Positions 24,991 through 35,362 of a DNA stretch of 64,000 bases are shown in pieces. Positions within the stretch are counted from its first letter, which is position 1, and each line of letters opens with the position of its first letter. A program made the position numbers and the translations under genes. The notes below the pieces were generated by a model that made no database searches, was not told where the DNA came from, and was given only the letters and a program-made list of their open reading frames with translations. Source of the stretch: Odontocerum albicorne (lineage: Eukaryota; Arthropoda; Insecta; Trichoptera; Odontoceridae); contig OX463844.1 of NCBI GenBank assembly GCA_949825065.1, positions 26,321,056 through 26,385,055 on the forward strand, in the 5' to 3' direction.

Positions 24991-26329
24991 TGTAAAGCAA
25001 CCTTGAACAATTTTCAAATATGCTTTATACATATTTTTTCTCAATGTTCTGAAAACCTAGCATTGTCATAAATCATGTGTAGTTATACAATTACATTAAA
25101 TGCTCCTTTTGTTCAGGAAATCTCAGCTTTGCATGTTCAGCTTACATCTTGTCACCTTTACTCGGAAGCTATGCTAGGCCAAGGCAGTTAGTCTCCAGAT
25201 AGCAGATTTTCTGCGAACTCTATCCAGTCAACATATAATTTTTCTTTCCACTTCAGAAAACGCGCTTTTCCGAAGGAATCGTCAGTTCTGACGTTTTCTT
25301 CATAAATTTATTCATCGATTTCAATCTAAATATTGTAAGCCGGTAAACATCTAAGATATGTCTTGCTTTAGTCAAGATCTGGTTGATTTGAAAGGGTGAT
25401 CTTGGTGGCCACCTACTTAAAAAAACATGAAACATTAATGGTTATTCCTGGTCCGATCACGGAAAGGAATAATAGATTTTTTATATAAATTAAATACCCA
25501 AAACCTATTTAATCAACATGATACTTGAATATTTTTTTAAATATGCTTGAATATTTTTTAATAATAATATTTAAATATTGTAATTTGTAGTAAATAAAGT
25601 TTGGGACTTGTAATATCTCTAGAGATTTCCCTTTTCAGATTAAGGCCAAATTCTAAGAAAATTACTGAAGAGTAAATTTTTCTAAGAAAATTTGGCGTTT
25701 TAATATATTTTCGTGTAACATTTTTCATTCATTATAAAATAGGATTTTAACAAAATGAAGACATTTAATTCAGTATTTCATTATTAAAAAAAAATACATT
25801 TAATACGATACAGATCCATGTTTTCCTTTTTTTTCTTTTTATATACAAAATTGATGGGTTTTTTATTATTTATTAGAGAGTAATTATATTTGTTTACAGT
25901 TACCTAATTAATTTAAACATATTCCTACTAACCATAGACCACAAAATATTTGAGTACCTTTTCAAAGAACATATAAAATTCACATATTTAGGATATTATT
26001 TTAGTGAGTGATAGAATAATACGTGTACCACAAACACACGGACAAAGACGAAAAATCAAAATCAATATTCTTCAAAACGAAAAAAAGGAGCTAGAGGTCG
26101 TGTCGTTATTTTTAGTTTTAAGAGAGAATGGTAACATGTTATGTTTTATCTATTCTAGCATATGTTATAAGGTGCCAAATAGTGAACACTCGATGAAAAA
26201 GCTTGAAGTTATTAAAATGTCAGTCAGTAGAAAAAATGCTTCGAATAAACTGCAGAAGTAATGAATCGTATGAAGAAATCTAAAAGATTATTCAAATAAT
26301 TTAATGACGGAAACTGCAATATTAAGAAC
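24991..26329. other. AT-rich DNA, no gene recognised
   Basis: A 60-codon minus-strand frame (25253-25435) contains a RWPPRSP motif reminiscent of transposases but nothing around it agrees. The 85-codon frame 26004-26261 plus has no recognisable motif. Confidence 0.35.
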
Positions 26330-26519
26330 AATTCATGCGACATCCATACTCCAATATTACACCTTTGCGTTTGTTACTTGTAGTACAGCATGACGAATTC
26401 ATGCGACATCCATACCCCAATATTACACATTTGCGTTCATTACTAGTAGTACAGAATAACGAATTTACCCCAATATTACACCTTTGCGTTCATTACTTGT
26501 AGTACAGCATGACGAATTA
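26330..26519. repeat. 66-bp tandem repeat, about 2.8 copies
   Basis: Units start at 26331 and 26397 with ATTCATGCGACATCCATAC. The third copy lacks the first ~14 bases and runs 26463-26519. All share CCAATATTACAC, TTTGCGTT and AGTACAG. Confidence 0.85.
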
Positions 26520-26522
26520 ATA

Positions 26523-26592
26523 AACAAGCCTTATGTGAAAATCAGACTAGAATAGGAAGTCAGGTATATTAGCAACTACGGTTATCTCAGTT
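26523..26592 (-). mobile_element. SINE-A fragment, minus strand
   Basis: AAGCCTTATGTGAAAATCAG then ACTAGAAT matches the body complement. The head side decays after about 26560. Confidence 0.5.
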
Positions 26593-27082
26593 TATTTCAG
26601 TTTCAAGATGAATATTTTTTTACTTCTGAATACTAATATTGATCAAAATAATTAGATGCAAAATTTTACAAAGTATACGAGTGTAGTTTCATTCGTAAAT
26701 AATCTTCGATATTTGCTGAAAAAATACTTTTTTGGTAATATCTAGTAGTTTGATAGCAAAATATGGTAAACAATATTAAACATTTAAAATATAGTCAGTA
26801 GAACAGCAAGATAAAATCATTCAACAAAACATTATTTAGCACCTCTCTTACAAAACGAGATGTTGGTCATCCATTTTGACTGAGCAGACAGTACAGTAAT
26901 ACCGGCAAATTAAGAAACATTTAGAAAACAGAAGGTGCCTTAATGAGAGTCAACGAGGATTGCATTCAAAGATGTCAAATCAAAATGCAGACACACCAAT
27001 GTTTATTCCATTTAGTATCACAAAAAGTGTATAGCCTGATTCTTCATTGTAATTCAAAGAAAAACACTATAAAAGTGTCGAA
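26593..27082. other. AT-rich DNA, no gene recognised
   Basis: The 79-codon frame 26943-27182 runs into the GA microsatellite and shows no domain. Confidence 0.35.

Positions 27083-27121
<39 letters not shown>
27083..27121. repeat. (GA)n microsatellite
   Basis: About 19 GA units with a single T interruption at 27094. The Ser-Leu and Glu-Arg runs in ORFs on both strands come from it. Confidence 0.95.
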
Positions 27122-27534
27122 ACAACGTAACTGCACTTTTATTAAGAAAGCAATTAGCGCAATACCTTGGAATAAAAATTAGGATTGGAATGTACAAAGG
27201 AAAATAATGCTGCCAGAATAAAGAAAAAAATAAAAATTTTAAAATCTTAGTCAAATGACTAATTAATACAGGGTGTAAAATCAAATAAGATGAAAATTAT
27301 ATCGCATTCAGTTTCATAATTCTGTGGATTTTAAGTGCCTTTTTGTGTCTGCAAATCGGTGAATAATTGCTCGTAAATTGAATATTTCTGATTAAAGTCT
27401 TTCTCTTGGTGTAATCTGATTATGTTAGATTTGAATTTGTCTTCTGTTTAAGAGTAATTTTTAATCTAATGAATGTTCTTTATCTATCTCTTAATTTATC
27501 ATTTTGTTTTCTAAAACCCACCTTACGACGACAT

Positions 27535-28150
27535 GTGCCTCGTAAGAAAGGAAATGCTGAAATGAAAACAATTGATACCATGAAAGCCTATGAGACCTTT
27601 AAAGAAATAAACTCGAAGAAGAAAATATCAAAATTTGCAAAGACCATAATTCACAACAGTGTTTTATTACCAACTTTGATGTATGGGAGTAAATCGTGGA
27701 TGTGGAAAAATAATGAAAGGAACTGAATAGGTACTGTGCATTGCCATAGAAGTGGGTGGCCTAACAATAATACATGAGATGGGATTAGATGACAGAATAC
27801 AAAATTTAATTATTAGGGATGAATGTGAACTTAACTTTGATATGTTGAATAAGATGAAGAAGAGCACTCTGAGAGAACATATAGAACGAATGAATGAAGA
27901 AAGACTAACAAAACAAATATATAGCACAACTATGAGTAAAAGGCGTAGTAAAAGAAGACCATTAAAAGTATGGTTAGATCAAGTGAATTATATTTCGAAA
28001 GAAACATTAAAGTCAAAGAAATCGTAGGAGTTGTATGAGAAGGTGTGTGAATGTAGAGGAGGCGAATTGTATATTTCAAGTTAGTCTCGCGCTCTGCTCT
28101 CTCTTCTCTATATCTATGTACCGATACGTAAATGGCGTGATGATATGTAT
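27535..28150 (+). pseudogene. LINE 3' end, best-preserved copy of the main family
   Basis: Plus-strand frames give INSKKKISKF, SVLLPTLMYGSKSW, then after a frameshift DRIQNLIIRDECELNFDML, KKSTLREHIERMNEERL, and a basic KRRSKRRPLKVWLDQV segment. Known LINE ORF2 C-termini follow the same order: (L)YGSETW, RIRN, STLRWFGHVERM, GRP.KRW. The sequence then runs through a 3' tail (TCAAAGAAATCGTAGG, GTTGTATGAGAAGG) shared with 37425-37945. The RT catalytic core is absent, so this is a 5'-truncated dead copy. Confidence 0.75.
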
Positions 28151-28837
28151 GTTTATAATGTTATTTTGAAAATATCAAACATGACTTCCATATAGTACGT
28201 CACTGATTCGAAATTTATTTAACTAATGCCCAAAGCTCATTTCATGTGGTTACCTCATGAGGTTGCAAAGATATTTTATTTCTTTTACCATTATTTACGA
28301 AGGTTACAAAGATATTTTTTATAGTTACCTTATAAGGTTACAAATATATTTTATATCTTTCAATGCTAATATTTCTTTTCTGAAATAAGAAGCCAGCTTA
28401 AAACTATGCTTATAAATAAATTTTACTTATTTTGCGTACTAAAACAATTCATTTTAAAATGCAAAGTGTGTTCAATTATATGAAGCAGATAAATAAGACA
28501 ATGTATTATTATAATATATTAGGTGAAATAAAAATGAACGCTAGATCGCCATTCAAAACATTAAAGTAGCGTTTTAACATACTGTGCGAATCTGATAGAA
28601 TCGTATGTATTATACTATATAGTATGTAGATAATTCTACAAAATGTAGAAATAATTATATAGGACGCTAAATACATTATCTCTTCTAAGCGATTATAAAT
28701 TTGAAACCCTAAGTAAAATCCGTGGAGTAAACTTTATTACTAGCAAGAAAAAACACTGAAGGAGAATTTATATCAAATCGTTTGCACTAAATGTATATTT
28801 CTTCAACTAAATGTAGCAAAATAAAAACATCAACTAA
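28151..28837. other. AT-rich DNA, no gene seen
   Basis: Short direct echoes of GGTTACAAAGATATTTTAT around 28263-28350, otherwise nothing. Confidence 0.4.
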
Positions 28838-28992
28838 AGGCTCCGGCCTGGTCGCTCTGCGACACCACCCCATCTAAGCCCTGCATACCCCTTGTAAATG
28901 GTAAAAGTATTTTTGTTCATCTACTAGTTAAAAAGTATAAGTAAACGTATGTTAATATATTAATTTAAAAAGCCAATTCAGAATTCTTAATA

Positions 28993-29023
28993 TTAGGTCC
29001 TTACATATGAAATTGGCGTTTTG
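28993..29023. repeat. Mariner left TIR
   Basis: 31 bp starting TTAGGTCCTTACATATG, an exact inverted match to 30240-30270. A TA dinucleotide precedes it. Confidence 0.97.
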
Positions 29024-29070
29024 TTTGGGAGGAACATAAAGTTGATTTTTTTTTAATATAATATATTTAT

Positions 29071-30081
29071 TTAATCAAAGTATGTACCATTGCTATCTTT
29101 GCACTTTTGCCATCTCATAGGTAGTTCATCGATCCCTTTACTAAAAAAACCATTCGGACGGGAATCAATAAAATCTTTGAAGTCGGTTTGGACTGCCCCA
29201 TCGGAGTTGAATTTTTTCCCTTGCAAGAAGTTATCCAAATTTCGAAAAAAATAGTAATCTGTTGGGGCAAGGTCCGGAGAGTACGGTGGATGTCTTAGAC
29301 ATTCCAATTGAAGCTCTTCTAATTTGGTAGCCGTCTGTTGTGCAGTGTGTGGTCTAGCGTTATCATGAAGCAGCAGTGGCCTAGAGCGATTAACCAGCCT
29401 CGGTTGTTTAGCAGCTAGCTTTTCCATTATGGTTTGCAGTTGCTGACAAAAGACATCTGCCGTAATCGTCTGGCCAGATTTAAGAAAGCTGTAGTGAACG
29501 ACACCAGCACTAGTCCACCAAACGCTCACAAGTAACTTTTTTGGAGTCAATTTTCGCTTGGGGCATGGTTTGGCTGGTTCGGCAGGGTTCAGCCATTGCG
29601 ATGAGCGCTTCCGATTATCATACAGGATCTACTTTTCATCACAGGTAATGATTCGATTCAAAATCCCTTCATTATTGTGCCGGTTGAGTAATGCAACGCA
29701 GCAGTCAACGCGCGTTTGTTGATTTGCTTCACTCAATTCGTGAGGTACCCACCTTTCAAGCTTTTTCACCTTCCCAATTTGCTTCAAGTGGATTAAAACA
29801 GTTTTATCACTAACACCGCAGCCTGCAGCTAACTCGGACGTGGTTTGCGATGGATCCGCTTCCACAATAGCTTTCAATTCTTCATTATCAACTTTGGTCT
29901 CTGGCCGTCCACGGGGCTTGTTCTGCAGGTCGAAATTTCCAGAACGAAAATGTTGGAACCAAAAACGCACTGTGTTTTCTTTTGCGGCACCGTCGCCATA
30001 CACATCATTAATCCTTCGAGCCGTTTCTGCAGCACTGGTGCCACGGTACTCGTAAATAACGCGATATTTCAAGTTTTCCAT
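29071..30081 (-). pseudogene. Mariner transposase with one premature stop
   Basis: Cut-and-paste DDD transposase acting on the 31-bp TIRs. I chose ATG at 30081, which opens MENLKYRVIY and gives 336 codons, normal for mariner. Residues ~1-110 form the paired helix-turn-helix DNA-binding region, with a GRPETKVD linker and the WVPHEL motif. The catalytic triad is visible: D148 in TCDEK, D240 in LLHDNARPHTA, and D275 in YSPDLAPTDYYFF, with 34 residues between the last two (DD34D). Codon 151 is TAG (29629-29631), where the family has a conserved tryptophan, so translation would stop right after the first catalytic residue. No frameshift; the rest is open to the natural stop at 29071. The mori-type subfamily is a possibility from general resemblance only. 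Confidence 0.95.
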
Positions 30082-30239
30082 TTTGAAAACTGAGTGATGC
30101 AAAGAAAAAAAACAATTGAGGAAAAAACAAATGAATTATAATTTTCGAAACACAAATACTTGAGTAAATAGCTGTATAAATTTGAATTTGGAATTCCTAA
30201 CCAAAGAGAAGATATTTGAGATCAAAGTTGCCAGTACGG

Positions 30240-30270
30240 CAAAACGCCAATTTCATATGTAAGGACCTAA
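30240..30270. repeat. Mariner right TIR
   Basis: 31 bp ending GTAAGGACCTAA, the exact complement of the left TIR, followed by TA. Confidence 0.97.
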
Positions 30271-30703
30271 TACTAAAGATGACTATTTCAGAAAATTGGA
30301 TTCGAGTAAAACATGATGGCCATTGACTTGCGGTTTAGAATGTTCAGTTCTAATTAATTTTTAAAAAAGGATTAAAGCAGAACAAAAAACATCAAGTAAA
30401 ATATTAAATTTTAACACTTATATTTATTCCATAATTAACGTAAGTATAAGTAGAATAATACACGAGTTTGCTTTATGCATATTTATTTATTATACACCTC
30501 GAGTTATTTTAAATTTTATACTTTAATCGTCCAAATGTTATTGAAAACATAAAAATGACGGATATAACAAACTAAAAGAAAAACATCAAATAGAAGCCTC
30601 ACTAAATTTGATATTTTCTGTAAAACGTCCATTTTAAATTATTCTGTGAGAGCACGCAGCACTAATATAGGGTGGAGCCGCAGCGCGGCCAGGGATGGAG
30701 CCT

Positions 30704-31580
30704 CTAGTACATATATAGAATCTAAAATAGTCATCCAAAAAGATAATTCATTTAAAGTTTGATAAAATTTTACATCCTGATAACTTTCACGTGAATTATC
30801 GGAGATAGTTTCATACCATATGGAAATTTTTAAAACGAGATCAAATGTTTGGTCACGAATTTACATAATTTAAAGGTAGAGAATGTAAAATTATACGAAA
30901 AAATAAAATAAAGTTTCAAGTTCAACAAAATTGGGATGCGATACGATTATCGCTTATTGTTGTTTAAATGTTCTTATTTTAAGCGATGAATCTCAATAAG
31001 GATTCTTTAAATTGTATGAAGAAAACTTTAAAATTAAGTCAAATAAATGCTTTTGCATCTTCAAGTGGTGGAACAAGACTTGCCATGATGGACTGCGAGT
31101 TACGTGCCGAAACCTGAAGGTACTATTTATGGGTCCGAAGACGGTGACAATTCTAATATATTAATGGGTATCATAGAAATAAATGAATTATGTCATCTGA
31201 TTAAATCTTTCAAGCAAAATGTTTTTGTAATGCAATCATTCTAATGGTTTTTTTTAATATTTTCTAGTTTAACTGTAAGATATCTTTTCAGAATAAAAGA
31301 TAGGCAATTAAGTATTTCTTTAGCTAAAATTCTCGATGTTGATAAAAAATCTTGTAACTATAAACGGAAAATTTTCAAAGAAAAAAGGACGACGAGATCT
31401 CATTGGTATTATTATTATTATTGAAAATCCTCTTATTCGCTCACAAAAATAAATGTAATATTAGAGAAAGCAATCATTGTTTGTCTGTAAAGTAATGATA
31501 AGACATTGATTTTTCGGAATTTTATTATTATCTTATAAATAGGCACTATAAGTCTTGTTTTTGTTAATACAATGTTTTCA
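30704..31580. other. AT-rich DNA, no gene seen
   Basis: A weak echo of the 1190-1240 pattern at 31110-31140; otherwise featureless. Confidence 0.4.
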
Positions 31581-31752
31581 ACCATTGGAGCCTATTTTCA
31601 AGCTCTGGGTTTGCGGGTTTGATTTCTGTTCGAACAGATTTTTTTGAAAAAGTATTCCATTCTGGTGATTTAACATTTTTCTAGTTGGTTAGTCGAGATT
31701 GGCACATGGAAATTAGCTCACCAGGTTATAATAGATACAATGAAAGTTTATT
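31581..31752 (+). mobile_element. SINE-A, diverged, plus strand
   Basis: GGTTTGCGGGTTTGATTTCTG (B-box-like), TTCTAGTTGGTTAGTCGAGATTG, and CATGGAAATTAGCTCACCAGG keep SINE-A order. The A-box side of the head is decayed. Confidence 0.65.
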
Positions 31753-32514
31753 ACTAGAGATACAATGAAACATTATCTATCTCAAAGAAAATGTATGTAT
31801 ATAAGAAGAGTTAATAAAATTATTATATGTAACTGTATTTTAACAGGCCGTGTCGATCTATATACTAAGCATCGTGATACATATGGTAACCCTTGATAAT
31901 TCCTCTCCATCCATCTCCAACTATAGTCCGTTGAGTGTCATTCAAGGGGGTCTATAATATATCTCCAATGTAGTGTGCATAAGAGATTTATCTCGTGTGT
32001 GACATCGTTATACGTTTCGAGTATGATCACAAACTCGTCGTACCTACTCGTAGGTTGAATGTTGAGAATATGTCAGCAACACTCAGTGCTTCCTCGATGG
32101 TCGCAGTTTATTAAGAATGCTTACAACACTGAATTTAAATTAGTTAGATATATTGATACTAACACCATACTTATAATGTATGATGATAAGCGCTAGTTAA
32201 AATACACTTCGAGGATAATTTCAAAAGCCATTACTTCTAGCAACCTTGGATAAGAGAAGTTAGCAACAAGATAAAGTTTTTATAAATCCATGCTCAAAAC
32301 CTAAGATTCCAAAAACTGGAAAAAACTAGTTGGTTTTAGTTAAAATTATCATTTAAATAAGAAAATAACCGAAAAAAAAATGGCATTAAAAAACAAAAGT
32401 GATTTGATTATTAACCATAGATAATTAAAAAAACACGAACTGTAGACGTTATTTGTAATTTTGATTCTTCTTCTTTCGTATGGTACCTTTCAACATACTT
32501 GAATTGATAATTCG
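31753..32514. other. Unassigned DNA
   Basis: 31850-32110 is less AT-rich than its surroundings but has no open frame. A TACTCGTA octamer at 32045 is flanked CC/GG. Confidence 0.4.
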
Positions 32515-32660
32515 TATTGAAAAGCGTGATCGAAAGACTTTATTCGACTCCAGTAATTAAATTTTCGAGCTTAGATCCACAAGAGAAGACACGGAACTCG
32601 CAGTTCGCGTTAGCACGCGTTGGCAAGGCTATCGCATGTTTTAAATCGTCATAATGTGAA
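32515..32660 (+). repeat. Dispersed repeat with GAAAAGCGTGATCGA start, copy 2
   Basis: GAAAAGCGTGATCGAAAGAC, TTCGACTCCAGT and later AGACACGGAACTCGC match the copy at 12418 in order. The first part also matches 61020-61130. Confidence 0.4.
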
Positions 32661-32869
32661 ACTTTTAGTCCTTATTTCTCTTACTTGATTAAGATTTATT
32701 TTCGTTTATTCGTATTGTACATCTCAAAACATTCAAAGTTTCATGTTAAGACATATTGAAGAAAGGGCCGGGAGACCAACATTATGTTCAGTCCCAATAA
32801 TTGGGTATTCGGGTTTTAGAATAGATCTCGTTATCATTTCTTGTATAATCACTGGAAATTTCAGTTCGT

Positions 32870-32933
32870 CATGACGCGTGTTAGTAAAAATACTGCACGC
32901 AAAAATGCAGTATTTTTACTGACACGCGTCATG
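32870..32933. repeat. Hairpin: 28-bp stem, 8-nt loop
   Basis: Arms 32870-32897 and 32906-32933 are complementary at 27 of 28 positions (CATGACGCGTG ... TACTGCA), with loop CGCAAAAA. It ends 67 bp before the 61-bp minisatellite. It could be a tiny MITE, an RNA hairpin or a cruciform; nothing decides between these. Confidence 0.9.
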
Positions 32934-33000
32934 TCTAGCACTCGCGCGTATTGTTACTAGCTGAACTCTTGCCAAACAGGAACCTCTGTTTTCAAAAATT

Positions 33001-33732
33001 GACCCCGTAACCGTCGAGTGGATGTCAAGCGTATAACCCGCTAGGCAATCAACTATAATTTGACCCCGTAACCGTCGGGTGGATGTCAAGCGTATAACCC
33101 GGTAGGCAATCAACTATAATTTGACCCCGTAACCGTCGGGTGGATGTCAAGCGTATAACCCGCTAGGCAATCAACTATAATTTGACCCCGTAACCGTCGG
33201 GTGGATGTCAAGCGTATAACCCGCTAGGCAATCAACTATAATTTGACCCCGTAACCGTCGGGTGGATGTCAAGCGTATAACCCGCTAGGCAATCAACTAT
33301 AATTTGACCCCGTAACCGTCGGGTGGATGTCAAGCGTATAACCCGCTAGGCAATCAACTATAATTTGACCCCGTAACCGTCGGGTGGATGTCAAGCGTAT
33401 AACCCGCTAGGCAATCAACTATAATTTGACCCCGTAACCGTCGGGTGGATGTCAAGCGTATAACCCGCTAGGCAATCAACTATAATTTGACCCCGTAACC
33501 GTCGGGTGGATGTCAAGCGTATAACCCGCTAGGCAATCAACTATAATTTGACCCCGTAACCGTCGGGTGGATGTCAAGCGTATAACCCGCTAGGCAATCA
33601 ACTATAATTTGACCCCGTAACCGTCGGGTGGATGTCAAGCGTATAACCCGCTAGGCAATCAACTATAATTTGACCCCGTAACCGTCGGGTGGATGTCAAG
33701 CGTATAACCCGCTAGGCAATCAACTATAATTT
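33001..33732. repeat. 61-bp minisatellite, 12 tandem copies, resembling SINE/tRNA heads
   Basis: Twelve head-to-tail units start at 33001, 33062, 33123 and so on every 61 bp to 33672. Only two single-base variants stand out (CGTCGAGTGG in unit 1, CCCGGTAGGC in unit 2); the rest look identical. On the minus strand each unit reads TTGCCTAGCGGG (box A-like), ACGCTTGACATCC, then GGTTACGGGGTCAAAT (box B-like), ending with an AT linker. That order matches the SINE-A tRNA-like head, at about 70 percent identity by eye to the copy at 42307-42520 in the same orientation. No spacers, so not CRISPR. Homogeneity indicates recent expansion or conversion. Confidence 0.95.
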
Positions 33733-34079
33733 AAAATACACATTTGAGATATCAATTTCAGTAAGTATTAACTTGAATTCTTTCTCATAATTCTGTGTAT
33801 GTAAAACAAATTTCATTTTAAATATTTGATATTATGCCGAATTACAGGATTGCTGATTCAGTAAACAGTGTCCATTGTTAAATTAATGCGATATTAGATT
33901 TCTGAGAAGGGTATATTGGGTATAAAAAGAAATTTAATTTGAAAATGTATTGTGAAAGTCCAAACGTCTCGGGGACTTTGTAATACGAGAATTCTTCAAA
34001 AAGCAATATTACCACACCCGCCTTTGACATGTTTTATATTGATAAACTGGAAAATTCTGTTCAAAACCTATGTTCGTAT
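33733..34079. other. AT-rich DNA, no gene seen
   Basis: Nothing recognised between the minisatellite and the LINE fragment. Confidence 0.4.
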
Positions 34080-34506
34080 CTCAACACACATCCATAGCCC
34101 CTTATATATCCATATACCTTCTCATACCATTTCTACGATTTCTTGGACTCTCTGGGTTTCTTTCTTTGAGAATATTATATCCTTCTTTGAAAATATCAAT
34201 TGATCCAACCATACTTTTCTTAGTCTTTCTCTTATATCCCTTACACTCACGTTTGCACTATAAATCTGCTTATTAGTATTTCTTCATTCATTCGTTCCAC
34301 ATGCCCAAACCATCTCAGCGTGCTCTTCCTTACCATATTTAACACATCAGCCTTAAGTTTACATTTATATTTTATCACTGCATTCCGTATTCGATCATAC
34401 ATTGTCACTCCATGTTTTCTTCCCAATGCACGCATTTCTACAACATTCATTCGGCTCTTCTCGGTCTTTTTTAAAGTCCGCGTTTCAATCCTATACATTC
34501 AAGCTA
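34080..34506 (-). pseudogene. LINE 3' end, minus strand
   Basis: An 83-codon open frame on the minus strand reads MYRIETRTLKKTEKSRMNVV, MRALGRKHGVTMYDRIRN and STLRWFGHVERMNEE. This is the YGSETW..RIRN..RWFGHVERM block of a LINE ORF2 C-terminus. Beyond its stop the sequence continues to the family's 3' tail (ATTTCTACGA/CTTCTCATACC on the plus strand). The plus-strand ORFs here are shadows. Confidence 0.8.
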
Positions 34507-34940
34507 GCTCAACATACAATTGTGGTCTATATTTTTTATATATTTCCAGAGATAGTCAACCGATTCTAAGAAATTTTATAAAAAAGTATATAGATGTTTG
34601 CAGAAATAAATGCAATATAAAATTTATTTTAAAGTTAATAATAAATATGAAAGAACATTTCCTATTGTATGAATTTCGAACATTACATTACTAGGTAACG
34701 CTAATGTACTGGACGTTTATGTCGTATGATATCACGATGTATGCATACGCAGGCCACAAAAAAGAACCTCGATGACCAATTCTGGCCCGTGAGCAGAGTA
34801 TGGTCATATCTGCTAAAGAGCTCGGAAAGGAAACGTTATAAAATCAATTTTAAAATTTCTGAGTTCCCTTCTACATCAATGTATTTTAACTCATAGGTAT
34901 GTCAAACGATGCATGGAAAACAAATATTTTTGTCACATTT
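34507..34940. other. AT-rich DNA, no gene seen
   Basis: Decayed sequence between a LINE and a SINE; no motif. Confidence 0.4.
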
Positions 34941-35143
34941 GACGACCTCCTAGTTAGTAATACATTAATGTCACCCAATCAGATGTTTGCGGGTTCAATT
35001 ATTATTAATACTTAGATTTTTATAGAGTTCTAGTCTTATTTTCACTTACGGCATGTCACATTTCTGGTTGGTTGAAAGAGATTGCAGTATGGCAATCAAC
35101 CCAACAGGTAGAACTGTATGTAACAAAAGTGTAATACAATACA
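34941..35143 (+). mobile_element. SINE-A, near full-length, plus strand
   Basis: GACGACCTCCTAGTTAGTAA, TTTGCGGGTTCAATTATTA, TAGTCTTATTTTCACTTACG, TTCTGGTTGGTTGAAAGAGA, TTGCAGTATGGCAATCAACC and the tail AACAAAAGTGTAATACAATAC all appear in order. Confidence 0.8.
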
Positions 35144-35185
35144 GGTGAACTGTTTTTTTGTAAAGGGTCTTTATATAATCAAACA

Positions 35186-35362
35186 GAAGACCTCCATGAC
35201 CTAGTCAATGAGATGCCTATTGTACGATTGAGGGATTGCGAGTTCCCTTCAAATTGATTTTTTTTAAATGATTTCAGTGTATTTTTACTCGTACATAGAT
35301 TGTTGATATGCTACATGGCAATATACCCGCTAGATTGTACTGTGTACAACTAAAGTGTTCTC
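35186..35362 (+). mobile_element. SINE-A, plus strand
   Basis: AAGACCTCCATGACCTAGTC, GGGATTGCGAGTTCCC, CTACATGGCAATATACCCGC and TAGATTGTACTGTGTACAAC follow SINE-A order. It lies 42 bp after the preceding copy in the same orientation, and a TACTCGTA octamer sits in its diverged middle at 35286. Confidence 0.7.

Larger units (their letters stand above)
28993..30270 (-). mobile_element. Mariner transposon (DD34D), 1278 bp, nearly intact
   Basis: Perfect 31-bp terminal inverted repeats, TA on both sides (28991-28992 and 30271-30272) and a single minus-strand transposase frame make this a complete mariner copy. Length is normal for the family. It lies inside the AGGCTCC TIR element, so it arrived later. 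Identical TIRs and only one obvious lesion in the gene indicate a recent insertion. Confidence 0.97.
28838..30703. mobile_element. Older TIR element (AGGCTCC ends) interrupted by mariner
   Basis: The left end (28838 onward: AGGCTCCGGCCTGGTCGC, CTCTGCG, CCACCC) is an imperfect inverted copy of the right end. The complement of the last ~50 bases to 30703 reads AGGCTCCATCCCTGGCCGC, GCTGCGG, CCACCC. These GC-rich ends stand out sharply from AT-rich surroundings. Removing the mariner and its TA duplication leaves ~586 bp with no open frame, so it is a non-autonomous MITE-like element. The flanks CTAA and CTAG suggest a short, imperfect target duplication. Superfamily unassigned. Confidence 0.7.

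Noticed and set aside
25253..25435. RWPPRSP motif suggesting a DDE transposase
   Set aside because: The following residues lack the catalytic Asp and neither flank reads as transposase in any frame.
27054..27284. ORF with Ser-Leu repeats
   Set aside because: Translation of the (GA)n microsatellite.
27262..27290. Lone ACAGGGTGTAAAATC resembling a transposon end
   Set aside because: No inverted partner found nearby, and it matches the palindrome's end for only about eight bases.
29840..30093. Plus-strand ORFs over the mariner
   Set aside because: Antisense shadows of the transposase frame.
33001..33732. CRISPR-like array
   Set aside because: The 61-bp units are contiguous with no spacers, and the surroundings are eukaryotic transposon DNA.
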